Assembly: GCA_012295275.1 (NCBI GenBank)
Contig: CM022672.1
Location: 33,291,716 to 33,355,715 of the forward strand
Length of the DNA: 64,000 nt
Direction of reading: 5' to 3'
Source of the DNA: Chrysomallon squamiferum
Taxonomy: Eukaryota; Mollusca; Gastropoda; Neomphalida; Peltospiridae
Part shown: piece by piece, positions 22,568-34,079 of the stretch
Layout: the number at the start of each line of letters is the position of its first letter
How positions within the stretch are numbered: position 1 is the stretch's first letter
Notes under the pieces: model-generated
What the model saw: only the letters and a program-made list of their open reading frames with translations
Told to the model about the DNA's origin: nothing
Database searches by the model: none
Program-made: the position numbers and the translations under genes

Positions 22568-24710
22568 GGAAAACAGGCAGACTAACCAGACTGAGTATTT
22601 TTTTTTTTTTTTTTTTCTGAATTCTCCAGTCCCAGCGTCTGCTTCATTTTGTAATGAAACACAGATGACGAGATGTAGATTTGTCACACTAATGTAGGTC
22701 AGGTAATACGTCAGGTAATACGTCAGGTAATACGTCAGACAGACAAAAGTGTATTTTCTCTACGTCAGTGGCGTGCAGGGGCGTGGTTAATCCCCAGGGC
22801 CAGCTCTCTGACTATGTTACAAAGACTCAAGTATAAGGCCTGGTACTGAGAAATATTACGAGAAAGAAGATATTTTAAATATGTAACCATAAATGAAACA
22901 TAAAATAAACAGTTTATTCGATTTAAATATAAAGCAACCAAATTTATTAAGTTATTTTTCTTATATTGAATTTTCTTAAAATTACAACTTTTGGTGTTCA
23001 TTACAGAAATACACGATTTGTCATGTATACAAATTATATGTTTTTCATTTTCGATTCGTTATTTTTATTGATCAAGTGTTCAATGAAGATAGCTTTCAAA
23101 ATTCAGTATTTGCAAACTGTATAAAATTATCTTCCCCATCTAAACTAGACGATTCAAAAATTATGACAGCAATTTCAGCCAGAAATGATTACTGATGAAA
23201 AATTAATTTTTATTTCAGCATCAACATTCAGCTATCAGCATTTTGAATGATTACTTTTGTGAACGTTTTTACTGCTTTCATTTAATTCTGCGTATTTTTT
23301 AAATTTTATTTTAATTGTAAAACCAAGTGTTAAATAAGTAAAAATAAATATTTGTAAATCTGTTATTTTATTTGTTGTTTTGAACAAATTAAGTTTTTAG
23401 AGATATTGATATTAAATTTTATCTTCAACTGATAATTTTGTTCACTGATAATATAAATCACCTGATCAGCTGTATACCGCAGGCAATTATGGAATATAAA
23501 TTGTTAACAATTTTCCGTTCCAAACATTATCTGTCACCTGTAACTGTGACTGGTTTATTAAATAATGACGTGGTACATACGTTTTAAAAATAGATCATTT
23601 ACAGTTTAGTTTAATTAAACTTAAGTTACCAATGTGCTTTGTTTTATTTTTATATCTCATATTTGCAAAATAAAAATAAAACGTGAAGAAAAATAATAAG
23701 TGGAGTATAAGTAAAATACCTGTTGACAAACCGCCTCATTAAGTTAACCTAAGAAACGAGTTTGATGTGTCTTCTGTTTTTAATCAGTTCTAAACAAGAA
23801 TTAGGATCGTTAATTTGAAATAAAGCAGACGTCAAATTCAGACGGCCATTCCTGTTCATGATGAATGGACTCAGATGTCGTCTGCTTGTTTATGGAAGTC
23901 GTTTTCGACAAAACGTTTGCTAGTTATATTTTTATTTTATGATACATAATCAACATTTAAGTTACGCATTCAGTGGTTCGATAATTTTTCCCAGATATTA
24001 ATAAATGAAATATCTTATCTTCAGACTTAATTAATTCGTATTAAAATTATTACATTGCTATTAAATATCCGTGTGAAGTTTCTTTATGTCTCGTTTGGTA
24101 ATCTGACACAAATATTTATTATCTACCATCCTTTTAATTATTCCTTAATTTCTTCTTATTATTATTACTTTTTTTTGTTATTCTATTTCTTTTTTTCTTT
24201 TTTTTTTTATCGCCTATTCTCTCTTAAGTCAGTTTAGAGTGAAAATAAAAGGAAAAATAAATAAATAACAGAATAATAAAATAAAATAAAATAAAATAAA
24301 AATAAAAACAATATGAAAAGAAAAGTGAAATTTTAAAAGAAAAAACAAGTCAATCTTTGGAAATATTTTGTAAATTTTATTTTTATTAGTAAACTACAAC
24401 TAAAAATAACAAACAAAAGTGATCATTTATAACACAGAAACAAAAACAAAACAAAAAACTGACATAGGCTGTCTCCAGAGTCTTGTCCACCTCAAACCTG
24501 CTTGAGCCATCTTGTAACCCAGGAGACATCTATTATTAACTCAACATAAAGTAAATAAACTAAATGTATTGAAAAACTTGCCTCATTGTTTCTTTTTCTT
24601 ATTTTCAATGTTTTGTTTTCACATTTCAAATTATAGTCTTCATGATTTTACATTTAACTTGTGAGATAAACACACCATTTTGTTTACATGTTGTTTACAT
24701 GTTGTTTACA
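22568..24710. other. Intergenic DNA, no gene seen
   Basis: AT-rich DNA between the convergent plus-strand gene and the I-kappa-B gene. It includes three tandem copies of CAGGTAATACGT near 22700-22736 and A-rich repeats near 24240-24310. Minus-strand AATAAA complements near 24365-24390 may end the I-kappa-B transcript. Confidence 0.5.
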
Positions 24711-27299
24711 TCATACTTCATTCCTGAATGCTGTCGCTGAACTACTTAATTCACCACTGTTCACATTCATATCATCATCCACATACATTTCACTCTAAAA
24801 TAAAATAAATAACAAACAATCAAATATATATATAAAAAAAACAATACACAGGCAAATAAACAAATTTTCGTTTTATTACATCAACAAAATTAAACGAAAT
24901 ATTCCACTGTTTTAAGAAATTATTATTAGTAGTAACCTTTTTTTTTTTTTTTAAACTTCTAAACTAAAAAAAAAAAGTACCCCCCCCAAAAAAACAAAAT
25001 TAAAAAATTTAATTACAAAACATAGGAATCTTTTAAATAACGTATTCATTTCATTTAAGAAAGATTTCACATCACTAAAGAGAATATGTAAACTTCACCA
25101 ACATCGCTGTCTTCATCATCGCTGAGCAGACGACTGGAGCATTCAGCGCCATTGCTTATCAGTACTGCAACGACATTGGCAAATCCGTGTCCTGCGGCGA
25201 GGTCGACGGGAGTGACGTCCCCGAAGGTGACGCTGTTGATGTTCAGTCTCGGCTGTTCGAGCAGGAAGTCGAGCAAGACGCGGTTTCCAGTTTCTGCGGC
25301 GTAGTGAAGTACAGTGCGTCCACTTTTACCATCCTGAAATTGTTTTTAATTGTTACCATCCTGAAATTGTTTTTATTGTTAAATAGACAGACAGACAGAC
25401 AGACAGATTGTTAAATAGAAGTACAGAGTGAAGTACAGTGCGTCCACTTTTACCATCCTGAAATTGTTTTTATTGTTAAATAGACAGACAGTCAGACAGA
25501 GTGAAGTACAGTGCGTCCACTTTTACCATCCTGAAATTGTTTTAATTGTTAAATAGACAGACAGACAGACAGAGTGAAGTACAGTGCGTCCACTTTTACC
25601 ATCCTGAAATTGTTTTTATTATTAAATAGATAAATGAACAGATAGACAGTTAGAGAGACAGACAGATAGATAGATAGATAGACAGACAGAGTGAAGTACA
25701 GTGCGTCCACTTTTACCATCCTGAAATTGTTTTTATTGCTAAATAGATAAATGAACAGATAGACAGACAGATAGATATACAGATAGTTAGAGAGACAGAC
25801 AGATAGAGAGACAGACAGTCAGACAGAGTGAAGTACAGTGCGTCCACTTTTACCATCCTGAAATTGTTTTTATTGTTAAATAGACAGACAGACAGACAGA
25901 GTGAAGTACAGTGCGTCCACTTTTACCATCCTGAAATTGTTTTTATTGTTAAATAGATAAATGAACAGATAGACAGACAGATAGACAGTTAGAGACAGAC
26001 AGATAGATAGATAGATAGACAGACAGAGTGAAGTACAGTGCGTTCACTTTTACCATCCTGAAATTGTTTTTATTGCTAAATAGATAAATGAACAGATAGA
26101 CAGACAGATAGATAGACAGACAGTTAGAGAGACAGATAGATAGATAGATAGACAGTCAGAGTGAAGTACAGTGCGTCCACTTTTACCATCCTGAAATTGT
26201 TTTTATTGTTAAATAGATAAATGAACAGATAGATAAACAGACAGATAGATATACAAACAGATATATAGATGGATACACAGACAGATAGATAGATATATAG
26301 ATAGACAGATAGATAGATAGATAGATGGATAGACAGATAGATAGATACACAGACATGGCTAGACAGACAGATAGATAGGCAGACAGACACACAGATATAT
26401 AGATAGACAGACAGGTAGATAGATAGAAAGACAGATAAATAGATAGTCAGATAGAGAGATTATAGTGATTTTTTTCCAGTTAAGTTGTAAAGAATGAAAT
26501 ATTATCTCCACTTCAAAACATTTATTATTATTATTTTTTTAATTTGTATTTTAATTTGTCTCTACTCTGATTATATACAGAAACAGACTTCAGCATTAAA
26601 ATATTATTATTATTGTTATTATTATTATTACTATTATTATTATTGTTATTGTTATTATTATTATTATTATTATTGTTATTATTATTATTATTATTATTGT
26701 TAATGTTATTATTGTTATTGTTATTATTATTATGTGCAGACTTTACATGTGAGTTAATTTTTGCTCCTCTTCTCAGCAGAAGTTTCATTACTTCAATGTG
26801 ACACCCTTCAGCAGCCAGGTGTAGACAAGAGAGACCTGAAAATAATTAACATAACAAAACATAACAAAACTAAACATAAACAAAACATAACAGAACTAAA
26901 CATAAACAAAACATAACTAAACATGACAAAACATAACAAAACATAAACAGAACATAACCAAACATAACAAAACATAACTAAACATGACAAAAAATAACAA
27001 AACATAACCAAACATAACCAAACATAACAAAACATAACAAAACATAACAAAACATAACTAAACATGACAAAACATAACAAAACATAACCAAACATAACAA
27101 AACATGACAAAACATAACAAAACATGACAAAACATAATAAAACACAACCAAACATTACTAAACATGACAAAACATAACCAAATAAATAAACAAAATAAAT
27201 AGAGAAAAGAACTCCTGATGATGTCCAAAATTAAATAAATCTGTTTGGATTATTTATATCTCTGTGTCTGTTAATAAAATCACATGCACACACAAATAC

Positions 27300-27342
<43 letters not shown>

Positions 27343-27574
27343 TGTATTATTATTATTATTATTTTATTAATATTATTATATTACTATTATTATTATTTTC
27401 ATTATTATTATTACTATTATTATTTTATTATTATTATAATTATCATATTATTATTATTTTCATTATTATTACTATTATTATTATTCTATTATTATTCTAT
27501 TATTATTATTCTTTTATTATTACTTACTATTATTATTATTACTATTATTATTATTACAATTATTATTATTACTA

Positions 27575-27611
<37 letters not shown>

Positions 27612-28028
27612 TACTACTATTACTATCATCATCATCATCATCATCATTACTTAAACCTCAGCTCACCTTCATAATTCTTCAACTTGAGGTCCTGTGGGAT
27701 TCTCTGGTACGGAATGTCGTACTTGTTCTGCAGAGTCTCCTGGAACGTCACCGGCTCCAGCAAGCAGTGCACGACGTCAGCAACTCCCTCACGACACGCC
27801 ACGTGCAGAGGCGTGTTGCCATGGAGATCTCTGACGTCAACCGAAGCTCCGGCTACCATCAGGCGTCTGACGACGTTGCTCATGCGGGTGATGACGGCGA
27901 GATGAAGAGGGGTCTGGGACAGCGAGTTTGCGATGTTGAGCCAGTCCCTGGACGGGGCCTGGTTGATGAAGTGCAATGCCATTGGTTCCTCGGTGAGAAT
28001 AATTGCCATGTGCAACTGACTGTATGTA

Positions 28029-28085
<57 letters not shown>

Positions 28086-28959
28086 GTAATTTTTCAAAAA
28101 ACGATAAACTGTCAGTTAAGGTTTTTAATTTTTAATTTTATTTTTAAAAATGTTTGTGAATTAATTTATATCACGTTCTGTCTTATTTAGTTTAACAATA
28201 GAATATTAAAAAAAAAAAAAAAACGCGCATAAACATCAATCAAAAAAAAAAAAAAAAAACAATTGTATTTTCTGTTATTATGATGGTATTAAAAATATTA
28301 ATATAAAAGTTCAGTTTTTCTTCCGCTCACTTTCAACACACACACACACACACAACAGTATTTTAAAAAAAATAATAATAATAACAGTGATATTGATTAA
28401 TGAATTAAATGTAAGTTTTATAGGTAGACATTTTTAATTTATTTTTAATTTATTTTATTTGTTTTTATTATTATTATTATTATTTTTTTTACAAAATTAA
28501 AAAAAAAAAAACTTACGTGTCACCATCTTCATCCTGCGTGTATATGTGAAGAACTTCGTTCTGTGGCTCATATTTGTAAACATTCGACATCGGAACAACC
28601 GACTGTGGTTGTAGATTACCGCACGCGACGGCTTCGCTGCTTTCCAACAAGCTGCGCATGACCGGAACGGCTGCACGGTCTGACCTCTCGGACGTACTTA
28701 AACCTTCGTCGAAAGAAATCTTCGTCTGCGAATTGGCAGAAAGCTTCATGCTTCGTAAACTCACTGAAATGTCCGTTGATTCTGCCGCATTTGGGTCCGT
28801 GTTGTCTCGTGACGATCGAAGAGGTAGTTGGAATGTTTCGAATCCGGTGAAACGTTGTTCTTGCTGATGTTGTTCCCGCGTTTTTGCAAGCCACTCCGGA
28901 TGTAGCTGTTGTTCATCGCAAACTCGTTTGACGTTGTGATCTTCAGACGCAGAATTCAT
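24711..28959 (-). CDS. I-kappa-B / Cactus family NF-kB inhibitor
   Basis: Exons: 28959-28517, 28019-27667, 26835-26747, 25333-25103 (or to a stop at 25067) and possibly 24794-24711. Phases match at every junction; total about 399 residues, or 383 without the last exon. Residues from about 148 onward form six ankyrin repeats with hallmarks such as [34 protein letters not shown] and [10 protein letters not shown], in the order and spacing of I-kappa-B proteins. The repeats would mask NF-kB/Rel in the cytoplasm. The N-terminal segment holds FDEGLSTSE, placed where the phospho-degron lies but with Glu in place of the first Ser. The C-terminus is acidic (SDDEDSD), PEST-like. The ATG at 28959 lies just inside an exon whose acceptor is CGTTATACAG, so a 5' UTR exon is likely. 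The last donor (GAT|GTTGGT) is weak, so the C-terminal end is uncertain. Confidence 0.93.
25303..26206 (-). repeat. Minisatellite that repeats an I-kappa-B splice acceptor and exon start
   Basis: Beyond the true border of exon 4 (25333), about eight more copies of its first 31 coding bases plus the adjacent CAATTTCAG acceptor lie in the upstream intron, near 25430, 25500, 25575, 25690, 25828, 25910, 26028 and 26160. They are spaced 70-140 bases apart by (GACA)n and (GATA)n filler. One has a single base change. Reading into the intron copies soon meets stops, so the innermost copy should be the coding one. Confidence 0.93.
26207..26462. repeat. (GATA)n/(GACA)n tract
   Basis: A continuous mix of GATA, GACA and related tetranucleotides in the same I-kappa-B intron. 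Open frames across it are repeat artefacts. Confidence 0.92.
26600..26735. repeat. (TTA)n tract next to I-kappa-B exon 3
   Basis: Imperfect TTA/TTG triplets run almost to the donor of exon 3 (26747). They yield poly-Leu, poly-Asn or poly-Tyr frames only. Confidence 0.92.
26840..27185. repeat. ACATAACAAA minisatellite, period about 10-15
   Basis: Many copies of AAACATAAC with CAA, TAA or CCA variants fill the intron between I-kappa-B exons 2 and 3. The 120-residue open frame on the minus strand is a product of this repeat. Confidence 0.92.
27300..27650. repeat. (ATT)n tract, about 350 bases
   Basis: Long imperfect ATT run ending in TCATCATCA, directly downstream of I-kappa-B exon 2 on the minus strand. 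The 136-residue Tyr/Ile-rich frame here is not a gene. Confidence 0.93.
28028..28084. repeat. (AAT)n microsatellite
   Basis: About 18 AAT triplets abut the acceptor of I-kappa-B exon 2. Confidence 0.93.
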
Positions 28960-29098
28960 TATTCCCTCACAGTTGTTAACCCGCAGTGTCTTTCCTGTAT
29001 AACGACAATTAAAATGGCAGTCAAACACAAATTTGTAATCCGCTATTCTGGAAAAACCTAAAAGCTTCCTCTGAAAATAGCGCCAAATAACGTTAAAT

Positions 29099-29149
29099 CA
29101 CGTGACTGAGCGGGCCAATCATTTGAAGAGAGGTCAAACGGGAATCACC
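29099..29149 (-). promoter_or_regulatory. Putative I-kappa-B promoter elements
   Basis: Upstream of the I-kappa-B coding start lie an E-box CACGTG (29099-29104), a CCAAT box (29115-29119 on the plus strand) and GGGAATCACC (29140-29149), one mismatch from an NF-kB site. I-kappa-B genes are often induced by NF-kB itself. Function is inferred. Confidence 0.35.
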
Positions 29150-29159
29150 AACTGATGTA

Positions 29160-29440
29160 TTTATTTATTTATTTATTTATTTTGACATAGTTGTTACCTA
29201 CAGTTTCAATCATGGCTATTCAGAGCTGAAGTCTGATTATCACAACCACAATCACATACGTACACATTCACAAGAAATAAGACAAAAAGTCATGTATTAT
29301 GTAAATATTAAAAAAAAAAAAAAAAAACAAACCCCAAAAATCCAACAAAAAACAACAACAGTAATTATTAGCATGTCTTTAATAATAATAATGATGAATA
29401 ATAATAATGATGATGATGATGATTATGATTATTATTATTA

Positions 29441-29470
<30 letters not shown>
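29160..29470. repeat. (TTTA)n, poly(A) and (ATT)n tracts
   Basis: Simple repeats at 29158-29181, 29309-29327 and about 29426-29470 flank unique AT-rich sequence. Confidence 0.85.
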
Positions 29471-29474
<4 letters not shown>

Positions 29475-29981
29475 TAACGAAACGTATAATGTTATGAGTT
29501 TACTCTAAATGTATGCGCAGATAATTCCAGTTTTAGTTTTTCTAACTCTCCTGTTATTTTAATAACCTTTGGGTCAACATTTCGACGACTAAATACAAAT
29601 AACTGCAGCTGAGCTCATGTTCTGTAAAATTCGTCGCGTGCAGACTGAATTAAACTGCATTCGCTGAACACGTGTCAATTTCTGTCAGTCGCGTGAACCA
29701 TTCGCACGAGCTTTTTCTTCTGACTTATTTTTAGTTTTCTACGGAAGCCCGTTAGCGCCACTATTACTGAATATTTCTTGCGTTATTACCAAATAGCATT
29801 GCATTCGTACTAGATATTATTTTTTGATTACGAGATACAAATTGCGTTTTTAAATGAGACAAAAGGCACTAACAGTACTGGCTCCAAAAATGTTTAAATT
29901 AATCTTTGGGGTGCAGACATCATGAGAATATAAGATGACATCAATCAACCAATACAATTTGCATATATTTACAACATTTAG

Positions 29982-30527
29982 AAAGTTGATCTTGGTGTCA
30001 AGGTTGATGGTTATGGTGTCAGTAAATTCGACAAAAACGGTTTGTTAACAGTGGCAGATTATTTGGTTGTCAAACAGTTAAAACAATATGGCGAAGATGA
30101 CAGTTTTGGGCTACTCTCACTTTTGTCATTAAAGAGCTATTAGTAGAACTAAAGTAATAGCGAATGAACCACATTAACAATGATCGATTTGTTAACAAAA
30201 CTTTATTTGAAAATAAAACAATGCAAACAGCATTTTGATTATGAGGTCTTTTTTTTTAAATATGATTAAGGGACAAGGGTTACGTTGTGTCATTTTCCAG
30301 TTAAGTCGACTTGGAATCCAAGGTATCAACATCCCCACGAAAATGAATAGTGAGTTTCAAAGACCAACATCTTCTTCATATGTCTGGGGAAATGTTAACA
30401 ACTCAGGATTTCTCATAATGGTGTAGCGGGGATGAAAATGTGTTTGTAACGTGGCACAATGTTCAGCTGTGCCAGATTGGCTTAAGATATGCCAGTTCTG
30501 GAAATGGCAGTAACACGCACATAGTTT
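29982..30527 (+). pseudogene. Coding-like relic, family unknown
   Basis: After an acceptor-like ACAACATTTAG, 29982-30143 is open for 53 residues, including DKNGLLTVADYLVVKQLKQY, then stops. Downstream, 30427-30527 is open and reads on as ENVFVTWHNVQLCQIGLRYA until the inverted-repeat element at 30534. Codon composition looks protein-like, but frames change and stops intervene. I do not recognise it; a decayed gene or a retrocopy broken by the transposon is the likely reading. Confidence 0.35.
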
Positions 30528-30533
30528 ATACAG

Positions 30534-30841
30534 CTACCGGACCAATTATCCGGACTCCTTGGGGCCTCAGCATTCCGGATTTTTGAATTTTAGTGTTTTT
30601 TCCGGCACCTAGACATCTAAATACGTAAATAATTAGGCACAAACATTTTAAAATTAAAAACATAAAGAAAACTGACGAAACACAACTGTGGCGACTCGAC
30701 AACGTAAACAACGTGGCGAGTGAATGGACGCCACGCGGCTTGAAAGAGTAGTTGCGGTCTGGTAGGACAACACCCGCTCGCGCGAGCTATGAAAATAGCG
30801 TCGGAAAAGACTTCAGGACACCGGATAATTGGTACTTGTAG
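30534..30841. mobile_element. MITE-like element with inverted terminal repeats
   Basis: A 308-base segment begins CTACCGGACCAATTATCCGG and ends with the inverse of CTACAAGTACCAATTATCCGG. The shared core CCAATTATCCGG and the TATCCGGACT style recall pogo/Tigger-type ends. There is no transposase frame. The interior is GC-richer than its surroundings. Confidence 0.65.
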
Positions 30842-31099
30842 CACATTTGTTTAGTGCTTAATACGAACATTTTCAGCAGTGTTTCCAGATTGTGAAGGGA
30901 CATATGATAGATGTGACTAAAACACTTTGACAACACAGCTGTAACTTTCATCAAAACTGACAGAACACTTATACTAATCATCCCCGAAAAACCCCCTACA
31001 AATACGGACATATTAATGGTTATAGGATAGTCTAAACTATTATGGTGACCTACATGTAAAAACACGTTTATAAACAATGTTCTAATCTATCTGAAAGTG

Positions 31100-31243
31100 C
31101 AATGTGGGAAAGATCTTGCTGTTGTTCTTCACTTCCCATTCTTGCTTGCCAAAACTTTGCACCATGCAATCAGCCTGGAAAAATCCGTCTACGCACACCC
31201 ATTTATGAAAATTCTATATAAACTCAGTTTACCATTGGAATGA
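31100..31243 (+). pseudogene. Coding-like fragment of 47 residues
   Basis: A plus-strand frame reads QCGKDLAVVLHFPFLLAKTL and on through SVYAHPFMKILYKLSLPLE to a stop. The composition is protein-like and it lies beyond the MITE, so it may belong with the relic at 29982-30527. No start codon, splice site or family is evident. Confidence 0.3.
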
Positions 31244-31639
31244 TTTGGTTCATTGTTTTCGGCATAAGTGACCAGATTTCCTTCGTTCAGCACCTTTCTT
31301 GTCTAGTAAGAGCAAAAGAGTACGCACGTTTTTTTTACGATCAAATACGTGCCCAGCATGCAAATTTCAAATGACTCCATTTATGCCCGTGCATTGAGCT
31401 AGAGGTTTGTGTCTCTTTCAGGAAGACGTCTGCCAAATCGATGACGTCTGACTTATCTTTTCGCCCGCGTAAATTCAGTTTTTTCAGTTTCTTCTACAAA
31501 GTTCTTTCATTCTGAGCCAGCAATTCAAGCTTGTTCGTCTGCGATACACAGCTATTGAAATAAAACCGTATGGAGAATGAAGGTCAAACATATCCACATG
31601 CAGCAGTTATCATGTCCGACAAACATACAAGTAACGACG

Positions 31640-31975
31640 CATACAACGTTTATCATAATAACGTAATAGAATCTCGTAATAACGCAGTGCTGTTTAGCAG
31701 TAAACACACAAGAATTATCTGGTTGTTGCGCAATGCTATCTAGCATCAATAACACAGAGCTATCTAATAGTAATAAGCAATAGTTATCTGGCTATGACGA
31801 ATGCTATCTAGCAGTAATAATAAACTGCTGTCTAGTAGTAGCTATCAAGTACAATAACGCACTAATTATTTGGTTATAACGCAATGTTATCTCATAATAA
31901 TGCATGCTGTCTAACAGTAATAACAGAAGAATTATCTGGTTATAACGCACTGTTATCACGCAATAATTATGATTT
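31640..31975. repeat. Degenerate repeat with TATCTGGTTATAACGCA units
   Basis: Several imperfect copies of a unit with ATCTGGTTATAACGC, GTTATCT and AGCAGTAATAA succeed one another. No coding signal. Confidence 0.6.
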
Positions 31976-33075
31976 TAACATTGGCTATAAAGGGCTTTAA
32001 TAACAATTTTTTTCATCAGGTGAAGAATTCATCAGGTAATCTTTTAGTAATGAATTGTTTTTCCTATAACTAACATTAATCTAACACAAAAATTATTTAC
32101 TTAACTGTAGATAAAACATTCTACCAGAAAAGGCGCACATCTGTGTGCATTTGTGTGTGTTTTTGATTGTGCGCGCGCATGTTTGTGTGTGTTACCAATA
32201 TAGTTGTTCTTTTGTTTGTATATATATATATATATATTAATGAACAAAATAATAAAGAAAAAGAGAATAAATAAATAAATTTAAAAATAAATTACTGCCA
32301 AAGAGACGTCGCCTCAGAAGGTATCAATTAACCATTCTCATACTGAGTTACAGTCAGCCTAATCTAATACGGAACTGCATCACTGCTTAAACCAAGCACC
32401 TGGATTTACAAACTAAATCTCATACAAGACCAAACGTAGATTTTCAAAGGATTATAACGCAATACACGAATAACGTAGTCTCGATATGAGGGGTTACGTC
32501 ATCGGAGTCTATGAAAACATTAATTGACGTATTAATATAGAGTTTCTGTATATAAGTGTTCTTCTTTTCGATCTGTAACCAGTACGTGAAAATGAACATG
32601 TTTACAGATATACTGTAATGAATTATGGTCATGTGATAACAAAGTAAATGACGTAATTCAGTATTCACATATTGAGTAATTAAATCATTTAACTATTTTA
32701 GTTGTTATTATGAAAGGTATTTCGGTAGGTAGAAATATTGAAGAGTGCTCATTCGACAGCCAAAACATCGCGGGTTCCCAATGACAGAAACATTTATTTA
32801 TCTTTGTTTTTAAATACAGGATTTATCATCTGACAAACACGTGATAAAATAAAGGAAGGAATGACGTCTGCTACATGTACCGTAACACAAACGTAACACC
32901 TTCGTCATAACAATAGTTTTTATTTATTTATTTTTAATTATGACGCCTTTAATTTTTATTAATTTTTTTAAAGAAAAAAAAAAAAAAAAAAAAAAGAAAA
33001 AAGAAAGAAAGAAAGACAAGAAATGAAAATTTGTTTAAAACTGTTTTATTTTTATTTTTATTTTTAACAATTTAT

Positions 33076-33237
33076 TTATAGCATAAACGACAGTATTCTC
33101 TCAGCCGCTTCACTTGAACAATGATTCAAGCGGCATTCACAAATGATTTCCGGTTCAGAAAGACTTCGCGTATATCTAAAGTACGACAGAGCTTTGACTT
33201 TTGTCAACATCACATCTCTCTCGTTTACTGGATTTTC
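33076..33237 (-). CDS. Candidate terminal exon, 53 residues, family unknown
   Basis: A good acceptor (TTTTCATTTTAG) is followed by an open frame of 53 residues including ENPVNERDVMLTKVKAL, RSLSEPEIICECRLNHC and ERILSFML before TAA. AATAAA overlaps the stop codon, as expected of a last exon. The sequence is GC-richer than its surroundings. No upstream exon was identified with confidence; GC-richer open frames at 33.75-34.0 kb are candidates on either strand. No domain is recognised. Confidence 0.4.
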   Translation of the reverse strand, partial: ENPVNERDVMLTKVKALSYFRYTRSLSEPEIICECRLNHCSSEAAERILSFML

Positions 33238-33321
33238 CTAAAATGAAAAACAGTAATTGGTTACTGAATCAAACAATTAAAAAAGTATGCTAAGTAACAC
33301 ATCATATAAATACTGGTATTG

Positions 33322-33356
<35 letters not shown>
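33322..33356. repeat. Poly(A) tract
   Basis: About 32 consecutive A bases, upstream of the candidate minus-strand exon. Confidence 0.9.
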
Positions 33357-33357
<1 letters not shown>

Positions 33358-33659
33358 TTTTCAAAGATTCCCTATAAGATGTATATTACGAAAGAATATT
33401 ATTGATAAAGATATCTCATATGCGTACGTATTCATTATCATCTAGCTTTAAGTAAGTATTTGTATATGAAGCTAGTAAAGTACTGTCAGTAATATCGTAT
33501 ATGATTCAAGAACATATTTAGTATTTAATAGCCCCCAATTCAGTGACTTACGTAAAAAATATTAAATAACATTTTGCATATTTCAGATATAAATGTGCTG
33601 ATTGAAATATCTTAAACAGCACATTAATTATTGACCTATCTAGACATAATATTAAGTAT

Positions 33660-34020
33660 TATGTTTTTTATTTATTTATTTTTGTTGTTGTTGTTGTTGT
33701 TGTTGCTTTCTTTTCTCGCTACTAATCCATGTTCTAAAATTATTCATCGAAAATGTAAATCCAAGAGCAGATTATCTACCGAAATCTCTACTACGTTCAG
33801 TGATTCATACTCAGACGTTTGTTGAACACTTCAAAAGGGTTTTTCATCTTAAACATTCTGCACTCTGTTTCTACTCTGTCTGTGAGACAAAACCCGCAGA
33901 ACCAGTTTTCAGCTTGGCTTTGTCAGTCGATGCAAACTCCTTCCAAACCGTCTGACACTTGTACGAGACAAAGTATGACAGCTACCACTGTCACTGCTCA
34001 GACGAACGAGCGGTAGAACT
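33660..34020 (+). other. GC-richer segment with open frames, undecided
   Basis: Several frames on both strands are open here. One plus frame runs about 85 codons to 33957 (VFSLALSVDANSFQTV before its stop). A second plus frame ends at 34016 (SKPSDTCTRQSMTATTV), and a minus frame reads VWKEFASTDKAKLKTG. They cannot all be real. The higher GC and codon-like texture set the segment apart from its surroundings, but I cannot choose a strand. Confidence 0.25.
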
Positions 34021-34079
34021 CTAAATTATAAAAATAAAACATTTTAAAAAGTGTAACAGCTAGCACTGTCAGTACATTA

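Noticed and set aside
22280-22687. 135-residue minus-strand frame
   Set aside because: It runs through a poly(A/T) tract and overlaps better coding-like pieces on the plus strand; no splice or start context.
26124-26392. Ile/Tyr/Ser/Leu-rich frames over the GATA tract
   Set aside because: Tetranucleotide repeat artefact.
26808-27170. 120-residue Cys/Leu/Met-rich minus-strand frame resembling a membrane protein
   Set aside because: Translation of the AAACATAAC minisatellite in an I-kappa-B intron.
27264-27674. 136-residue poly-Tyr/Ile frame
   Set aside because: (ATT)n repeat.
28616-28894. 92-residue minus frame and 69-residue plus frame over I-kappa-B exon 1
   Set aside because: Shadows of the real I-kappa-B frame in the same exon.
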